A stretch of 64,000 bases of DNA from RUG695 sp050943135 (GCA_050943135.1 JBMNOP010000001.1:245111-309110); one strand, 5' to 3'. Positions 9,109 to 18,290 are shown, numbered from the stretch's first letter. Numbers and translations: made by a program. The notes: generated by a model not told the origin, from the sequence alone.

Positions 9109-10362
9109 CTATCGGCTCAGCGACAAAACCGCCGGAACGGTCTCAATCTTCAGGTTCGGGATCGTGATCAGTCCGTCTTTATCGGCAATGACCGTGCCAC
9201 TCGTTCCGGCAAATTCCCAGTCGACCGCCTCACCCGGTGCGATGCGAAACATCTGAAGTCGGCGTAACGAGACGTCGGCCGTCGCCTCGGTCGGCGGCGT
9301 GAATATTTTTGAGTTCAGCTCTTCGCTGTCGGTCAGACGAAGCGCAATCTCAAATCGATTCGGGGTGTCGGCGTAGACAGTCCAGCGGAAATAGGCGTTC
9401 ACCTGACCCGGCTCGGTTGCGTTTTCCCGATCGGGCCAGGGAAGGGGCGAGTCGCAGTCGGCTCCGGTAAAGACCGGATACGCCTCGTTCTTGCGGATCG
9501 ACGTCCAATCAATCGTGTCGATCAGGTCGTTGAACTCATTGATTTCCGCATGGCTGTTGGCATGCCCGAAGTTCCCCCAATAACCGATCAGCGCGTACTT
9601 CTTGGCGCCCATTCCCGCGTAAAGAAGTTCGTGTCCGGTCGACCATTGATCGTTCGGGGCGGAATAGTCGATGCAGATCGGCGGGTCGGGAATCTTGACC
9701 CCGGCCGGGATTTCAAATGGGGGAAGCCCGATCCGGTTGGCTGCGTGCAGGATACCGGCGGGAACGTTCGCTTTGATGGCCGCGAAAAGTTCACCGTGAC
9801 GAAGCCCGATTCCGAGCGTGCCGCTTCCCCCCATCGAGTTACCGCAAAGGTAGACCCGGTTCGGATCGATGTCGTAGTTGGCAAGTACCCAGCAGATCGT
9901 TGCAAGGACGCGCCGTTCGACCGGTTGCAGATCGAAACCGCTGTTGCGGAGGTTGACCGGATCGTCGGCAGGGTGAAGAGGGTTCACCCCCCCCCACCAC
10001 CAGTCGTCGGCTTTGTGACTGAGACAGTCCAGATGAAGAGAATAGAAGTTGTCGGGAACATGATATACATCACAGCCGTCCGGCTTAAAGGCGGAATAGA
10101 GCGATTCGTCGATCCCACCCCCGGCCGAGTGAAACATCACACAGAGGGGATGAGGCCCCACCCCTTCGGTCGGGTGATAGATCGCGAAAATGTCGGTACG
10201 ATTCTCGGCGTATCCCCAGGCAGGGTCGGCTACGGCGACGAACTTTTCGAGAAGATGCCCGTACGCGGTTTCCGAGGAAACGCGTTCGGGCGTCCAAGCG
10301 CTTGCCGCGGAAACAATCAGGAGAGAAAAAAAAACGGTAAACGCGGCAAGAACTTTTTTCAT
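9109..10362 (-). CDS. Secreted alpha/beta-hydrolase fold esterase-like protein
   Basis: The 417-residue product has a signal peptide (MKKVLAAF, hydrophobic core, cleaved near ASA). A nucleophile elbow is visible as LCGNSMGGSG, giving Ser as the likely nucleophile. Candidate acid and histidine residues lie in DYSAPNDQ and FGHANSH. A C-terminal domain of about 110 residues with beta-rich character follows. This resembles secreted PHB-depolymerase or acetyl-xylan-esterase type hydrolases of the family with a GxSxG elbow. The substrate is unknown. A run of nine C (9987-9995, coding for WWWGGV) lies inside the gene. scpB follows directly downstream. Confidence 0.75.
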   Translation of the reverse strand: MKKVLAAFTVFFSLLIVSAASAWTPERVSSETAYGHLLEKFVAVADPAWGYAENRTDIFAIYHPTEGVGPHPLCVMFHSAGGGIDESLYSAFKPDGCDVYHVPDNFYSLHLDCLSHKADDWWWGGVNPLHPADDPVNLRNSGFDLQPVERRVLATICWVLANYDIDPNRVYLCGNSMGGSGTLGIGLRHGELFAAIKANVPAGILHAANRIGLPPFEIPAGVKIPDPPICIDYSAPNDQWSTGHELLYAGMGAKKYALIGYWGNFGHANSHAEINEFNDLIDTIDWTSIRKNEAYPVFTGADCDSPLPWPDRENATEPGQVNAYFRWTVYADTPNRFEIALRLTDSEELNSKIFTPPTEATADVSLRRLQMFRIAPGEAVDWEFAGTSGTVIADKDGLITIPNLKIETVPAVLSLSR

Positions 10363-10411
10363 TCGGTGAAGCCTTTTTAGTCACCGCGCCGCTCTTCGGC
10401 GCGGCAGGTCA

Positions 10412-13072
10412 TCAAAATCCCCAGAACCCCCCTGCCGGCCCGCGGCGCCCGAACCCGAAAGGTCCTCCCGGTGGGAACGGTTCGTTGTTTCTCGAGGGAT
10501 TGACACTGTCGGAATACCGATTCGCGGTCCATTCCGCGTTCGGATTCGAGACGTAGGCCTGTTTGGAATTCTCGAGCGGGGTTTTGTCATCAAGAACGAT
10601 TTCTTCACCGTTTTCTTGAAGTTGTGCCAGCTCGGCCGAGGTGGGGCGGTCGATGATGAAGCCGGTATTCATCCCACGCTGCGTCATCGTATTGTTCCGG
10701 GCGTTGCAACTGTACTTATCGTTTCCGCCGTGGTCAACGAGGAAACTGAAATTACCGCCGCAATCGTAGGCTGCATGGTAAGTGATCCGGGGATTGGCGT
10801 ATCCCTGGTTCATTTGATTATACCCGCCGCGATATTCGTCGTCACCCCGGTAGTCGAAAAGAAAACCGAGACTCCCTTCGGTACCGCACCCCTCGACCAG
10901 ACCGCCCGAGGCCGAGTAGACATCGTTCCCCTGGAAATCGACGAGGAATCCGGCACTCAAATCCCACCCCATGCCGATTCCCATGATCGTCCCGTTATAG
11001 GAATCGTTTCCTTCATCGTCAAAGAGGTAACCGAGCGCGTAGTGACAACCGAAGCCGTTGCTGAACCGTTGATGGCGGGTTTCGGAACGGGGGCCGCCAT
11101 TGTAGGCTTTGAGAGTCGCGCCGACACGTGTGTCGTTTCCTTTAAAGTCGCGCGCAAAGCCGACGCCCATCCAGTAACCGCCACCGTGTGCGAAATAGTC
11201 GAACTCATAGACGTCATCTCCGCCGCCGTCCATAAAGGCACCGATACCGCCACAGGCCACGCCGCGGATGCCCGCACCGATCCCCTGCGCCCACCCGTCA
11301 TAACCGGGGTATTCCGGTTCCGGATAGGAGTCGGGGTAGTAACCGCCGCAGTAGTAGTGGTCGTTTCCGTCGAGATCGGCCAATGCGCCGAAACCCCGTG
11401 GTCCGCCGATCGCCTGCGCCAAGAGCGCGGCCCGGTAATCGTCGTTTCCGCTACGGTCGATCAACAGCCCGAGTCCGCAGATCGCGGTTGCCTGAACCCG
11501 CTTGAATCCGAGGTATTTATCGTCCCCTTCGTTGTCGATCAATATACCGATCCCACCAACGGCGCTCCCCTGCGAGATGTCGCGCGAGTTGTAGGTGTTG
11601 TTCCCCTTGTCGTTATAGAGGAGCGAAACGCCGAGAATCGCACTTCCCTGGATCCCGGGGCGAGTACCGACATATTCGTCGTTGCCTTCACCCAGGTCGA
11701 TCAGAACCAGGATCGGGCGTCCGGGGTTGCAGACGCCTTCCCGATAGGTGTCGTTGCCGCCCAGATCGATCACGCAGACGGCGCTTTCAAGTTCCGGGGA
11801 ATCGAGTTCCCATGTGTTATTTTCCGTACCGCCGATGAAGATGTCGCCGGCCGAAGACGGAATCCGCCCTACCGTTTTTCCGCCGATGGTACGCTGTTCG
11901 AACATCGAAATATCGACGTTCGCCAACGCATCGAGGAATCGGCGATCGGTCAGAGGAATCAGCGACTCGCCGGCATCGAACATGGCGCTGTAATCCATTT
12001 TATCCATCAGGTCGATGAGGTATTGCGCTCGCCGCTGCGAAGGAACGGTATGACCGACTCGCGTTTGAGCTGAAAAGACGGTGAACGACTCCTTGGCCAC
12101 GGTACGGATTTCGTCGGGGGTCAGCGGTGCCATCGCACGGGCATACCCCTTGGCGGCTTTGTCGAGTGCCAGTTTCAAATAGAGCATCGCATCGTCGCTC
12201 GTCACGACATTCGGTGCGCGAATTTCTTCGTTAGACGGGACGATATCGAGTTTCGCTCTTGCCTGCCGAATCCCTTTGATGATCCGTTTCGGACTCTTTA
12301 AAGAAAGGTTGCCGTACAATTCGCGCGCGAAAACCTCAACGTAGAACACCGATGAGACCGGATTACGATAAAGCTGGTCATACCAGCGCAGTCGGCACCG
12401 GTTGTTCAGTTCCAGGCCGGTATAGAATTTGTTCGTTTTCGAAAGAATTGAGGCTGCGTAATTTTGCCACCGCTCGTAGATTGAGTTGACTCGGCGTGTG
12501 TTGATTCCGCCGATCACGTCGTCGTACATGTTTTTAAGCGATTCTTGCGCGTTCGAAAAACCGGGCTCCGGACCGGATTCGTATTCGTCGTCGGCTTCAT
12601 CGCCCACCGACTCTTCGTGAGAGATGATTGTCTCTTCCATAACCGGTGGGACAGTCTCTTCCTCGACACTTTCCCCGGGCACGGCATGTTCGGTCGGGCC
12701 TGTCGGGGTGTCGACCAGCATTACCCTGGTGTCGGCGGCTTCCGGATTCCCGGTCGAATAGATTTGCGGCTCTTCCGGCGTGCTCCCGTCTTCATCAAGT
12801 ATGTCGGGTAATGCCGACTGCGCAGCGGCTTCCGCCGGTGCCTCTTCCGTCACTTGTGCCGGTTCTTCCTCAGATTCTGCCAGTGGGAAGTTTTCCGAAG
12901 TTACGGTGTCGTCGGTCTGCGCGTCGGTTGCCGTTTCGTCGGCACGAAGCGGTGACGAGATGGAAAACCATGAAAAATCCGTTGTGAAAAGGGACAACCC
13001 AATGATTGCCAAAGCAAAGACACCCAAGCTGACCAGAGATAACCGCCCACTTTTGCTGATCGCAGCGTTCAT
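10412..13072 (-). CDS. Large membrane-anchored or secreted protein with GND-Y repeats
   Basis: The 886-residue protein has an N-terminal hydrophobic segment (residues about 12-30), then an acidic Glu/Pro/Thr-rich region to about 175, a helical domain to about 390, and from about 431 to 805 a repeated unit. The units follow D-x-x-G-N/D-D-x-Y, for example IDLGGNDTY, IDNEGDDKY, IDRSGNDDY, ADLDGNDHY, FDDEGNDSY, VDFQGNDVY, FDYRGDDEY and VDHGGNDKY. About twelve copies are spaced 20-45 residues apart, each following a small hydrophobic Gly-rich strand (GILI, GLLI, GFLF). The pattern suggests a stacked solenoid with acidic, possibly calcium-binding turns, related in logic to but distinct from the RTX nonapeptide. 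The C-terminus ends in a Gly/Pro/Phe-rich tail. No enzyme motif was found. Confidence 0.7.
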   Translation of the reverse strand: MNAAISKSGRLSLVSLGVFALAIIGLSLFTTDFSWFSISSPLRADETATDAQTDDTVTSENFPLAESEEEPAQVTEEAPAEAAAQSALPDILDEDGSTPEEPQIYSTGNPEAADTRVMLVDTPTGPTEHAVPGESVEEETVPPVMEETIISHEESVGDEADDEYESGPEPGFSNAQESLKNMYDDVIGGINTRRVNSIYERWQNYAASILSKTNKFYTGLELNNRCRLRWYDQLYRNPVSSVFYVEVFARELYGNLSLKSPKRIIKGIRQARAKLDIVPSNEEIRAPNVVTSDDAMLYLKLALDKAAKGYARAMAPLTPDEIRTVAKESFTVFSAQTRVGHTVPSQRRAQYLIDLMDKMDYSAMFDAGESLIPLTDRRFLDALANVDISMFEQRTIGGKTVGRIPSSAGDIFIGGTENNTWELDSPELESAVCVIDLGGNDTYREGVCNPGRPILVLIDLGEGNDEYVGTRPGIQGSAILGVSLLYNDKGNNTYNSRDISQGSAVGGIGILIDNEGDDKYLGFKRVQATAICGLGLLIDRSGNDDYRAALLAQAIGGPRGFGALADLDGNDHYYCGGYYPDSYPEPEYPGYDGWAQGIGAGIRGVACGGIGAFMDGGGDDVYEFDYFAHGGGYWMGVGFARDFKGNDTRVGATLKAYNGGPRSETRHQRFSNGFGCHYALGYLFDDEGNDSYNGTIMGIGMGWDLSAGFLVDFQGNDVYSASGGLVEGCGTEGSLGFLFDYRGDDEYRGGYNQMNQGYANPRITYHAAYDCGGNFSFLVDHGGNDKYSCNARNNTMTQRGMNTGFIIDRPTSAELAQLQENGEEIVLDDKTPLENSKQAYVSNPNAEWTANRYSDSVNPSRNNEPFPPGGPFGFGRRGPAGGFWGF

Positions 13073-13487
13073 AATCGAACCGTATTCTTGTTGCAGATGA
13101 CTGAGACGCGTTTTTTAAGCCGTAACCGTACGGAATCTCTCCGAACCTGATACGGAGAGAAAACGCTCCTTCCTAGAATCGACTTGCCGATTCTTTCCTC
13201 TAAAACATTTTCAAAGTCAAAGGGGAAAAAGGCAGGTTTGAGATGTCTTAAAAAACGGGTGTACCAGAACGATAAACTTGGAGCTTTTCAACCCCTGTGA
13301 CGAATCTTTTGGAATGGCAATTTGGACGGTGACCCTCATTCCGACATCTTAGCTCCGGGTTTTTGTACCGAAATTCTCCGGGATTGGGCGTCTTTTCTGC
13401 CGATTTCGCATTCCGGAAGGGGGAAACCGTAACCCCGACAAGAGGAAGAGGCAGGCGGGAGAATGGCCGAGGGGAGAGAGAATGCTT
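13073..13487. other. Gene-free stretch with two small hairpins
   Basis: The 415 bp lie upstream of the GND-Y repeat gene and downstream of the methyltransferase gene, both leftward. Two perfect hairpins are visible: 8 bp (13136-13143 with 13153-13160) and 7 bp (13175-13181 with 13188-13194). The region should also hold the promoter of the repeat gene, but no convincing -35/-10 pair was found. No coding potential could be supported. Confidence 0.4.
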
Positions 13488-14582
13488 CTACCGATGCGTA
13501 CGAAAGGGGCTTTTGAGGGCGGCAACCATCACTTCCTGGCGGTTGAACGTCAGTTGCCGAACCTTAATCCGATTGAACCCCCAACCGCGTACCCGTGCGA
13601 GGAATTCAGGAATATTCTTCGCCAGTTCCCATTGGAAGAGTTTCACCGTGAAAAGGAGCCCACGGATGGCGATTTCCGACGAGCAGGTCAGTTCTTCAAA
13701 AACGTCAAGCGTGTAGTTGGGGGCAACATTCATATCGCCGAGAAGCCAACGGGTCTTTCGGAAGTTCTTCCTTTTCAGTTGCCCGATTCTCCCCCGAAGA
13801 TGGGTAAAATCGGGGTTTTGTAGGACGGTCGGCGCCATTTCCGCCGGGTCGACCCCCAACACTTCGGCGCCGCGCGCCAGAAGCGCCTGACTTCCGCCGC
13901 CGGGAGAGGCGCCGATATCGGCGCAACGCGACCCGCGCCCGATCGGAAAAGCCGACCAGCGGAGCCCCTCCTCGAACTTCAACCACGCCCGGCTCGTCAC
14001 GTCGGTCGGAATAACCAAAGGAACGTAACCGCCCGGGAACCGTCCGTGATAGTCTCGTACGGGGTGAACGCCGATATGCCATTCGGTTTCGGAGACCGCG
14101 GCACAGTCGAGACACGTCTCGCCCGGACGTGGGGGAAGGAAGGGATAAGGGTGCGCGGGAGTACCCGGGAGCGACCGGGAAAGTTCTCGGGTCAGCGCGA
14201 CGGTTTGCGGTGTCGGCTGCGGCGCGGCAGGAAACCAGAAATGAAGACGGGTCGGCAGAGGAAACTTTTCGGCAAACGAAGATTGCTTTTCCGGAAAGAC
14301 CTCGCGCATAAAGGCCTCGAACCGTCCGGGCATTTCCTCGGCCGATTCGCCGCTGATCTTTCCGAGCGTCAGAGAAAGGGACGAGGCGAAGATGAGCCTG
14401 TTTCCCCTTTCGAGAATCGTCTCGATCTTTACCGATTCGCGCGGAAGGATATAGGTCAGGAAGGAAGGACGGGAGTAAGAGAATCGGCTTTCGGGAAAAT
14501 TCCTCGCCATTTCGTCTTTCAGAAGAGAGGTGCTTTCCCGCTTGCAGGTCAGATAAATGAAATTCGACTCTTCCGTCTTCAT
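13488..14582 (-). CDS. RlmM-like SAM-dependent rRNA 2'-O-methyltransferase
   Basis: This 364-residue protein resembles RlmM, which methylates the 2'-O of C2498 in 23S rRNA. The SAM-binding motif is CADIGASPGGGSQALLARG with a following acidic GVDP. A GDMNVAP segment matches the catalytic region of FtsJ/RlmM-type enzymes, and an FTVKLF segment supplies the expected lysine. The N-terminal 150 residues are less conserved and would be the THUMP-like RNA-binding part. The start at 14582 (MKTEES) is preferred because GAGGCGAG precedes it and the upstream in-frame extension runs into the hom promoter region. Family assignment is firm; the exact target nucleotide is inferred. Confidence 0.75.
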   Translation of the reverse strand: MKTEESNFIYLTCKRESTSLLKDEMARNFPESRFSYSRPSFLTYILPRESVKIETILERGNRLIFASSLSLTLGKISGESAEEMPGRFEAFMREVFPEKQSSFAEKFPLPTRLHFWFPAAPQPTPQTVALTRELSRSLPGTPAHPYPFLPPRPGETCLDCAAVSETEWHIGVHPVRDYHGRFPGGYVPLVIPTDVTSRAWLKFEEGLRWSAFPIGRGSRCADIGASPGGGSQALLARGAEVLGVDPAEMAPTVLQNPDFTHLRGRIGQLKRKNFRKTRWLLGDMNVAPNYTLDVFEELTCSSEIAIRGLLFTVKLFQWELAKNIPEFLARVRGWGFNRIKVRQLTFNRQEVMVAALKSPFRTHR

Positions 14583-14668
14583 TTTCTCGCCTCTTATCTT
14601 GTGAGTGTCATGCGAAATTTTTGGCGCGTTGGCGAAATCGCGACTCTTTATTAATTCTACATAAATAC

Positions 14669-14674
14669 TATAAT
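14669..14674 (+). promoter_or_regulatory. Probable -10 element upstream of hom
   Basis: A perfect TATAAT lies 24 bp before the possible leader peptide and about 90 bp before hom. No good -35 match exists at the right distance (the best is TTTATT at 16 bp), so the promoter is either weak or activator-dependent. Confidence 0.4.
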
Positions 14675-14697
14675 GGGTCCAGGAGAGAGTCGTTCCC

Positions 14698-14745
14698 ATG
14701 GTGGTAGAGAGGGCCATCCTCTCCCTATTGGTTTTTATCGAGTAA
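14698..14745 (+). CDS. Possible 15-residue leader peptide upstream of hom
   Basis: A short reading frame (MVVERAILSLLVFIE, then TAA) lies between the hom -10 element and hom. It is preceded by AGGAGAGAG, a better ribosome binding site than that of hom itself. Eight of its 15 residues are Val, Leu or Ile. A 6-bp hairpin with a 5-nt loop (14707-14712 with 14718-14723) lies inside it and is followed shortly by a T-rich run. An upstream AGGAGAG (14681-14687) could pair with the 3' arm instead. This arrangement is compatible with attenuation or translational coupling of hom, but no codon run for threonine is present. It may be chance. Confidence 0.3.
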   Translation: MVVERAILSLLVFIE

Positions 14746-14763
14746 CGAAAGTGCAAACAGACA

Positions 14764-16056
14764 ATGGATCACGAGAAAGTAAAAGTCGGACTGGTCGGTT
14801 TCGGTACCATCGGCGGCGGTGTCGCTCAGATCCTCCTCAACAAGAAGGAGGAGATTCGCCGCAAAACGGGAAAAACGATCGAACTGGTAAAAATATGCGA
14901 TAAAGACACTCATTCCGACCGCGGCGTCGAAATTCCCGCGGGAATCCTGACCGACGATCTCTCTGAAATCATCAATTCGCCGCTCGATATCGTGATCGAA
15001 GTGATCGGCGGGCTCGAACCGGCGCGTACGTTTGTTCTCGATTTTCTTCGTTCCGGAAAAGACGTCGTTACGGCGAATAAGGCCCTGCTGGCCGACCATG
15101 GGCCGGAACTCTTTGACGAGGCGCGCAAACTCGGTCGGACGATCGCTTTTGAAGCTTCCGTCTGCGGCGGGATTCCGATCCTCTCTTCCATCGCCACCTC
15201 GCTCCAGGCCAACACGATCGAATCGATCGCCGCGATTTGTAACGGGACGAGCAACTTCATTCTTTCCCGCATGGAAGGGAAAGGGGCCGATTACGCCGAC
15301 GCGGTCAAAGAGGCACAACAACTTGGGTACGCCGAGGCGAATCCGTCGATGGATGTTGACGGTACCGACGCGGTCCAAAAACTGACGATTCTCGCGCAAC
15401 TGGCGTTCGGCGTGAAAACCGATTGGAAATCGATCCCGCGAACCGGGATCGACATCGTGAAAGCTCTCGACATTCGTTTTGCCAAAAAACTCGGGAAACG
15501 GATTCGTCTTTTGGCGACCGCCTATCGCACCGATCGGGGCGTGGAACTGAAAGTTTCGCCGACCCTGGTTCCTGAGTCCTCTCCGCTGGCGAAGGTCTGC
15601 GACGCATTTAACGCCGTACAAATCCTCGGCGACTTTGCCGGACCGGTTTTCTACCAGGGGCTCGGGGCCGGGCGCAAACCGACTGCCTCAGCGGTCTGTT
15701 CCGACGTGATCGATATCGCGCTCGGGCGCAGCCGCATTACGTTCGACGCGCTTTCGCTCTGGTCTCCCGAAAAAGAGACGGTGCCGGTTGTTGATCCCGA
15801 CGAAACCTTTGAGCAGGCCTATCTCCGGATCCTGGTCGAAGATCATTCGGGGGTTCTGGCCAAAACCACAGGGATCCTCGGTGAACATGGTATTTCGATC
15901 TCTTCGCTTCTCCAAGAACCCGAAGGGGACGTGGGGGCGAACCTGATTATCCTGACACACAAGGCGCCGACCGGAGACCTGACCGCGGCGATTCGTCGGA
16001 TCGATGCGTCTTCGTTTGTATTGGCAAAGACGGTTAGGATGAGTGTCCGTGACTGA
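14764..16056 (+). CDS. hom: Homoserine dehydrogenase with C-terminal ACT domain
   Basis: The enzyme reduces aspartate semialdehyde to homoserine in threonine/methionine synthesis. The 430-residue product starts with a Rossmann motif (VGLVGFGTIGGGVAQ). It has the conserved catalytic region ICNGTSNFIL and AQQLGYAEANPSMDVDGTDA, and an ACT domain from about residue 350 (LRILVEDHSGVLAKTTGILGEHGISI) that usually binds threonine for feedback inhibition. Length fits the monofunctional form. The ribosome binding site is weak (GAAAGTG). The next gene starts 23 bp downstream on the same strand. Confidence 0.96.
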   Translation: MDHEKVKVGLVGFGTIGGGVAQILLNKKEEIRRKTGKTIELVKICDKDTHSDRGVEIPAGILTDDLSEIINSPLDIVIEVIGGLEPARTFVLDFLRSGKDVVTANKALLADHGPELFDEARKLGRTIAFEASVCGGIPILSSIATSLQANTIESIAAICNGTSNFILSRMEGKGADYADAVKEAQQLGYAEANPSMDVDGTDAVQKLTILAQLAFGVKTDWKSIPRTGIDIVKALDIRFAKKLGKRIRLLATAYRTDRGVELKVSPTLVPESSPLAKVCDAFNAVQILGDFAGPVFYQGLGAGRKPTASAVCSDVIDIALGRSRITFDALSLWSPEKETVPVVDPDETFEQAYLRILVEDHSGVLAKTTGILGEHGISISSLLQEPEGDVGANLIILTHKAPTGDLTAAIRRIDASSFVLAKTVRMSVRD

Positions 16057-16079
16057 TTCCTTTTTAGGGGGTAAGACAG

Positions 16080-17312
16080 ATGAAACATTCCTTGGGCGTT
16101 TCCGGTTTATGGTTCGCGGCCTTCGCCGCGCTTATTCTTTCGGCGGGGACTCTTTTCGCGGCCCGTTCCGGAAAGAGTCGTGATCAGGTTCAAAAACCCG
16201 ATATCGTCGTGGTCGAAGAGTCGGACTCGCCTGCGGCGATGCCCGAGGCGGCCGCGGAAGGGACGTCTGAGGCTACCCCCGATGCTGCCCCGTCCGAAGC
16301 GGCTTCCGGCGGGGCAGAGGCCACCCCCCAGCCTTCCGAACAGGCTGGCGACAACGGGCGTCCTTCCGAACCGGGCGATCGATCGAGGCAGGGGGTGCCG
16401 GGACGTGACGGTCGGGTGATGGAACGCCGGCGGGTTGTTCCGTTCGACGAGGCTCTCAATGCTTCCGGTAAGACCGATCCGATTCCTCTGAATCAGCCCG
16501 ATTTCATGACAGCCGACCAAGTGCTTCTTCGTGGAACATACTATAAAGGGAACGCCGACGAGTCGACGATTCCGGTCATTCTTTTACACAAGAAAGACGG
16601 TAAGAAAGAGGATTGGAACGAACTGGCACAGAAGTTGGCCGAAAGCGGTCTTGCGGTATTGGTTCCCGACCTGCGCGGTTACGGAGAGAGCATTTTTGCC
16701 TACATTGAAGATTATTCGTTCGGCGGAGAGCCGGCGATTCGTCCCAACATGTACAATGCGAGGGAATTCGGTCCTCAGGACTGGGAGGCGATGCGTCACG
16801 ACGACGGGCGTTTCTGGTTCCGGTTCCTGGTCTACCTCCACAACAAGAAGATGCTCAACCTTCGCAAGCTTGTCATGGTGGGTGACGGTTACGGCGCGTG
16901 TGTGGCAGGGTGCTGGCTTCTGGACGATTGGAAGGCCACATCTCCCAAAAGAGGACAGTTCACCCGAGGTCTTCTGATGATTTCGCCCGAATCTGACGAG
17001 ATTTTCGAAAAGCTCGGGACCGGCAAAACAAAAGCGGGTCGGATGTCGTATAAAATTGTTGTCGGCGGACTCGATAAAGAGCGTCTCACCGCTGCCGAGG
17101 CAATCGGCCTTCAGCTGGCCAAAGAGAAGAACACGGTCGAACCGCAAGAGCGGAAAGTTCCGGTCGAGAATTGCAAGACGGAAAGACAGAGTATGCCTCT
17201 TCTGAAAGCCTCGGCTTTCGATCTGCCCGAGCAGATCCTCGGATTTATCACCGAGGATTGTCAGTCCGACGAAACAACTCTGAAATGGCGGCAAATCAAG
17301 AACTTTGAGTGA
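16080..17312 (+). CDS. Secreted alpha/beta-hydrolase-fold protein apparently lacking the catalytic serine
   Basis: The 410-residue protein has a signal peptide (MKHSLG, hydrophobic core, cleaved after LFA). A low-complexity Pro/Ala/Glu-rich segment follows to about residue 120, then a hydrolase-fold core: IPVILLHKKDGKKEDW, LVPDLRGYGES, and VMVGDGYGACVAG where the nucleophile elbow is expected. In a normal G-x-S-x-G elbow the third position is Ser; here the segment reads G-D-G-Y-G, so the nucleophile is missing. The gene may be a scaffold or binding protein rather than an enzyme. It sits 23 bp after hom, with a GGGGGTAAG ribosome binding site. Confidence 0.65.
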   Translation: MKHSLGVSGLWFAAFAALILSAGTLFAARSGKSRDQVQKPDIVVVEESDSPAAMPEAAAEGTSEATPDAAPSEAASGGAEATPQPSEQAGDNGRPSEPGDRSRQGVPGRDGRVMERRRVVPFDEALNASGKTDPIPLNQPDFMTADQVLLRGTYYKGNADESTIPVILLHKKDGKKEDWNELAQKLAESGLAVLVPDLRGYGESIFAYIEDYSFGGEPAIRPNMYNAREFGPQDWEAMRHDDGRFWFRFLVYLHNKKMLNLRKLVMVGDGYGACVAGCWLLDDWKATSPKRGQFTRGLLMISPESDEIFEKLGTGKTKAGRMSYKIVVGGLDKERLTAAEAIGLQLAKEKNTVEPQERKVPVENCKTERQSMPLLKASAFDLPEQILGFITEDCQSDETTLKWRQIKNFE

Positions 17313-17369
17313 CCGTTCCCATAGGTATAGTAATTTGGTTGAAACAACCGTTTAGAAGGAAGGACCGAC

Positions 17370-18221
17370 ATGTCCGAAGAAAACCAGCGAGGCTGTTCAA
17401 GTCAAGGATGTAATGGCAATTGCGACGATTGTGAAGTGAAGAAAGACGAAGAGGACGGTCGTATTCAGGACGCGATGAATCTGATCAAACGGAAGATCGT
17501 CGTCCTTTCCGGAAAAGGAGGGGTTGGCAAGAGTACGGTGGCGGTCAATCTGGCTTTCGCCCTCGCGGCCTCGGGAGCGAAGGTCGGGCTCTTGGACGTC
17601 GATATTCACGGCCCAAGCGCGCCGAAAATGCTCAATCTCGACGGGATGCAGCTCCTGAGCGACGGTAAACGGATCACGCCGGTCGAAGTCGGCATGTTGA
17701 AGGTGGTCTCGCTGGCATTTTTGCTCCAAAATCCCGACGATGCCGTTATTTGGCGCGGTCCGGTCAAACTCGGTGTGATCCGCCAGTTCCTTTCCGACGT
17801 CAATTGGGGCGAACTTGACTATCTCGTGGTCGATACGCCTCCGGGGACGGGGGACGAACCCCTAACGGTTTGCCAGATTTTGAATGACGCCGACGCATTG
17901 ATTGTGACGACGCCCCAGGAAATCGCCGCCGCCGACGTGCGCAAATCGGTCAACTTTTGCCGTCAGCTCAACCTGAATGTCTGCGGTATCGTCGAAAATA
18001 TGAGTGGTTTTGTCTGTCCGAAATGTGGAGAGGTTGCCGAGATATTCGCCGGAGATGCGGGTGCCAAAATTGCCGAACGATTCGATATCCCCTTCCTTGG
18101 CAAGATTCCGATTGACCCGGCCATCTCCGCCGGTGGCGATTCGGGGAATCCCTTTGTGAACCGTGAATCGAAATCCCCTGCGGCCGAATCTTTCGCCGAG
18201 ATTGTCAAGACGATCGGCTGA
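17370..18221 (+). CDS. Mrp/Nbp35-type iron-sulfur carrier ATPase
   Basis: This 283-residue P-loop protein belongs to the Mrp/ApbC/Nbp35 group that carries [4Fe-4S] clusters to target proteins. The deviant Walker A motif is SGKGGVGKST; the family DVDIHGPSAP and VDTPPGTGDEPLT segments follow. The C-terminal CPKC pair binds the bridging cluster. The N-terminus adds four cysteines (C9, C14, C18, C21), as in the Nbp35 branch, suggesting a second cluster. The start has GAAGGAAGG upstream. It ends just before a strong bidirectional terminator. Confidence 0.9.
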   Translation: MSEENQRGCSSQGCNGNCDDCEVKKDEEDGRIQDAMNLIKRKIVVLSGKGGVGKSTVAVNLAFALAASGAKVGLLDVDIHGPSAPKMLNLDGMQLLSDGKRITPVEVGMLKVVSLAFLLQNPDDAVIWRGPVKLGVIRQFLSDVNWGELDYLVVDTPPGTGDEPLTVCQILNDADALIVTTPQEIAAADVRKSVNFCRQLNLNVCGIVENMSGFVCPKCGEVAEIFAGDAGAKIAERFDIPFLGKIPIDPAISAGGDSGNPFVNRESKSPAAESFAEIVKTIG

Positions 18222-18245
18222 GAAGTCTCCCGTTTTTCTACATCA

Positions 18246-18290
18246 AATAGCTCCTTTCCGTCATTTGGCGGAAAGGAGCTATTGGTTTTC
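18246..18290. terminator. Strong intrinsic terminator between convergent genes
   Basis: A perfect 15-bp inverted repeat (18246-18260 with 18269-18283) with an 8-nt loop lies between the stop of the Mrp gene and the stop of the leftward AddA-like gene. A short T run follows the stem on the plus strand, and A-rich sequence lies on the other side, so it can act on both transcripts. Confidence 0.8.

Noticed and set aside
9987..9995. Run of nine C as a phase-variation site
   Set aside because: It encodes conserved-looking WWWGG residues within the esterase-like gene; without read data, slippage cannot be claimed.
10616..12073. A 485-codon rightward open frame opposite the GND-Y repeat gene
   Set aside because: Shadow of the repeat gene; the translation is rich in Val/Ala with no domain.
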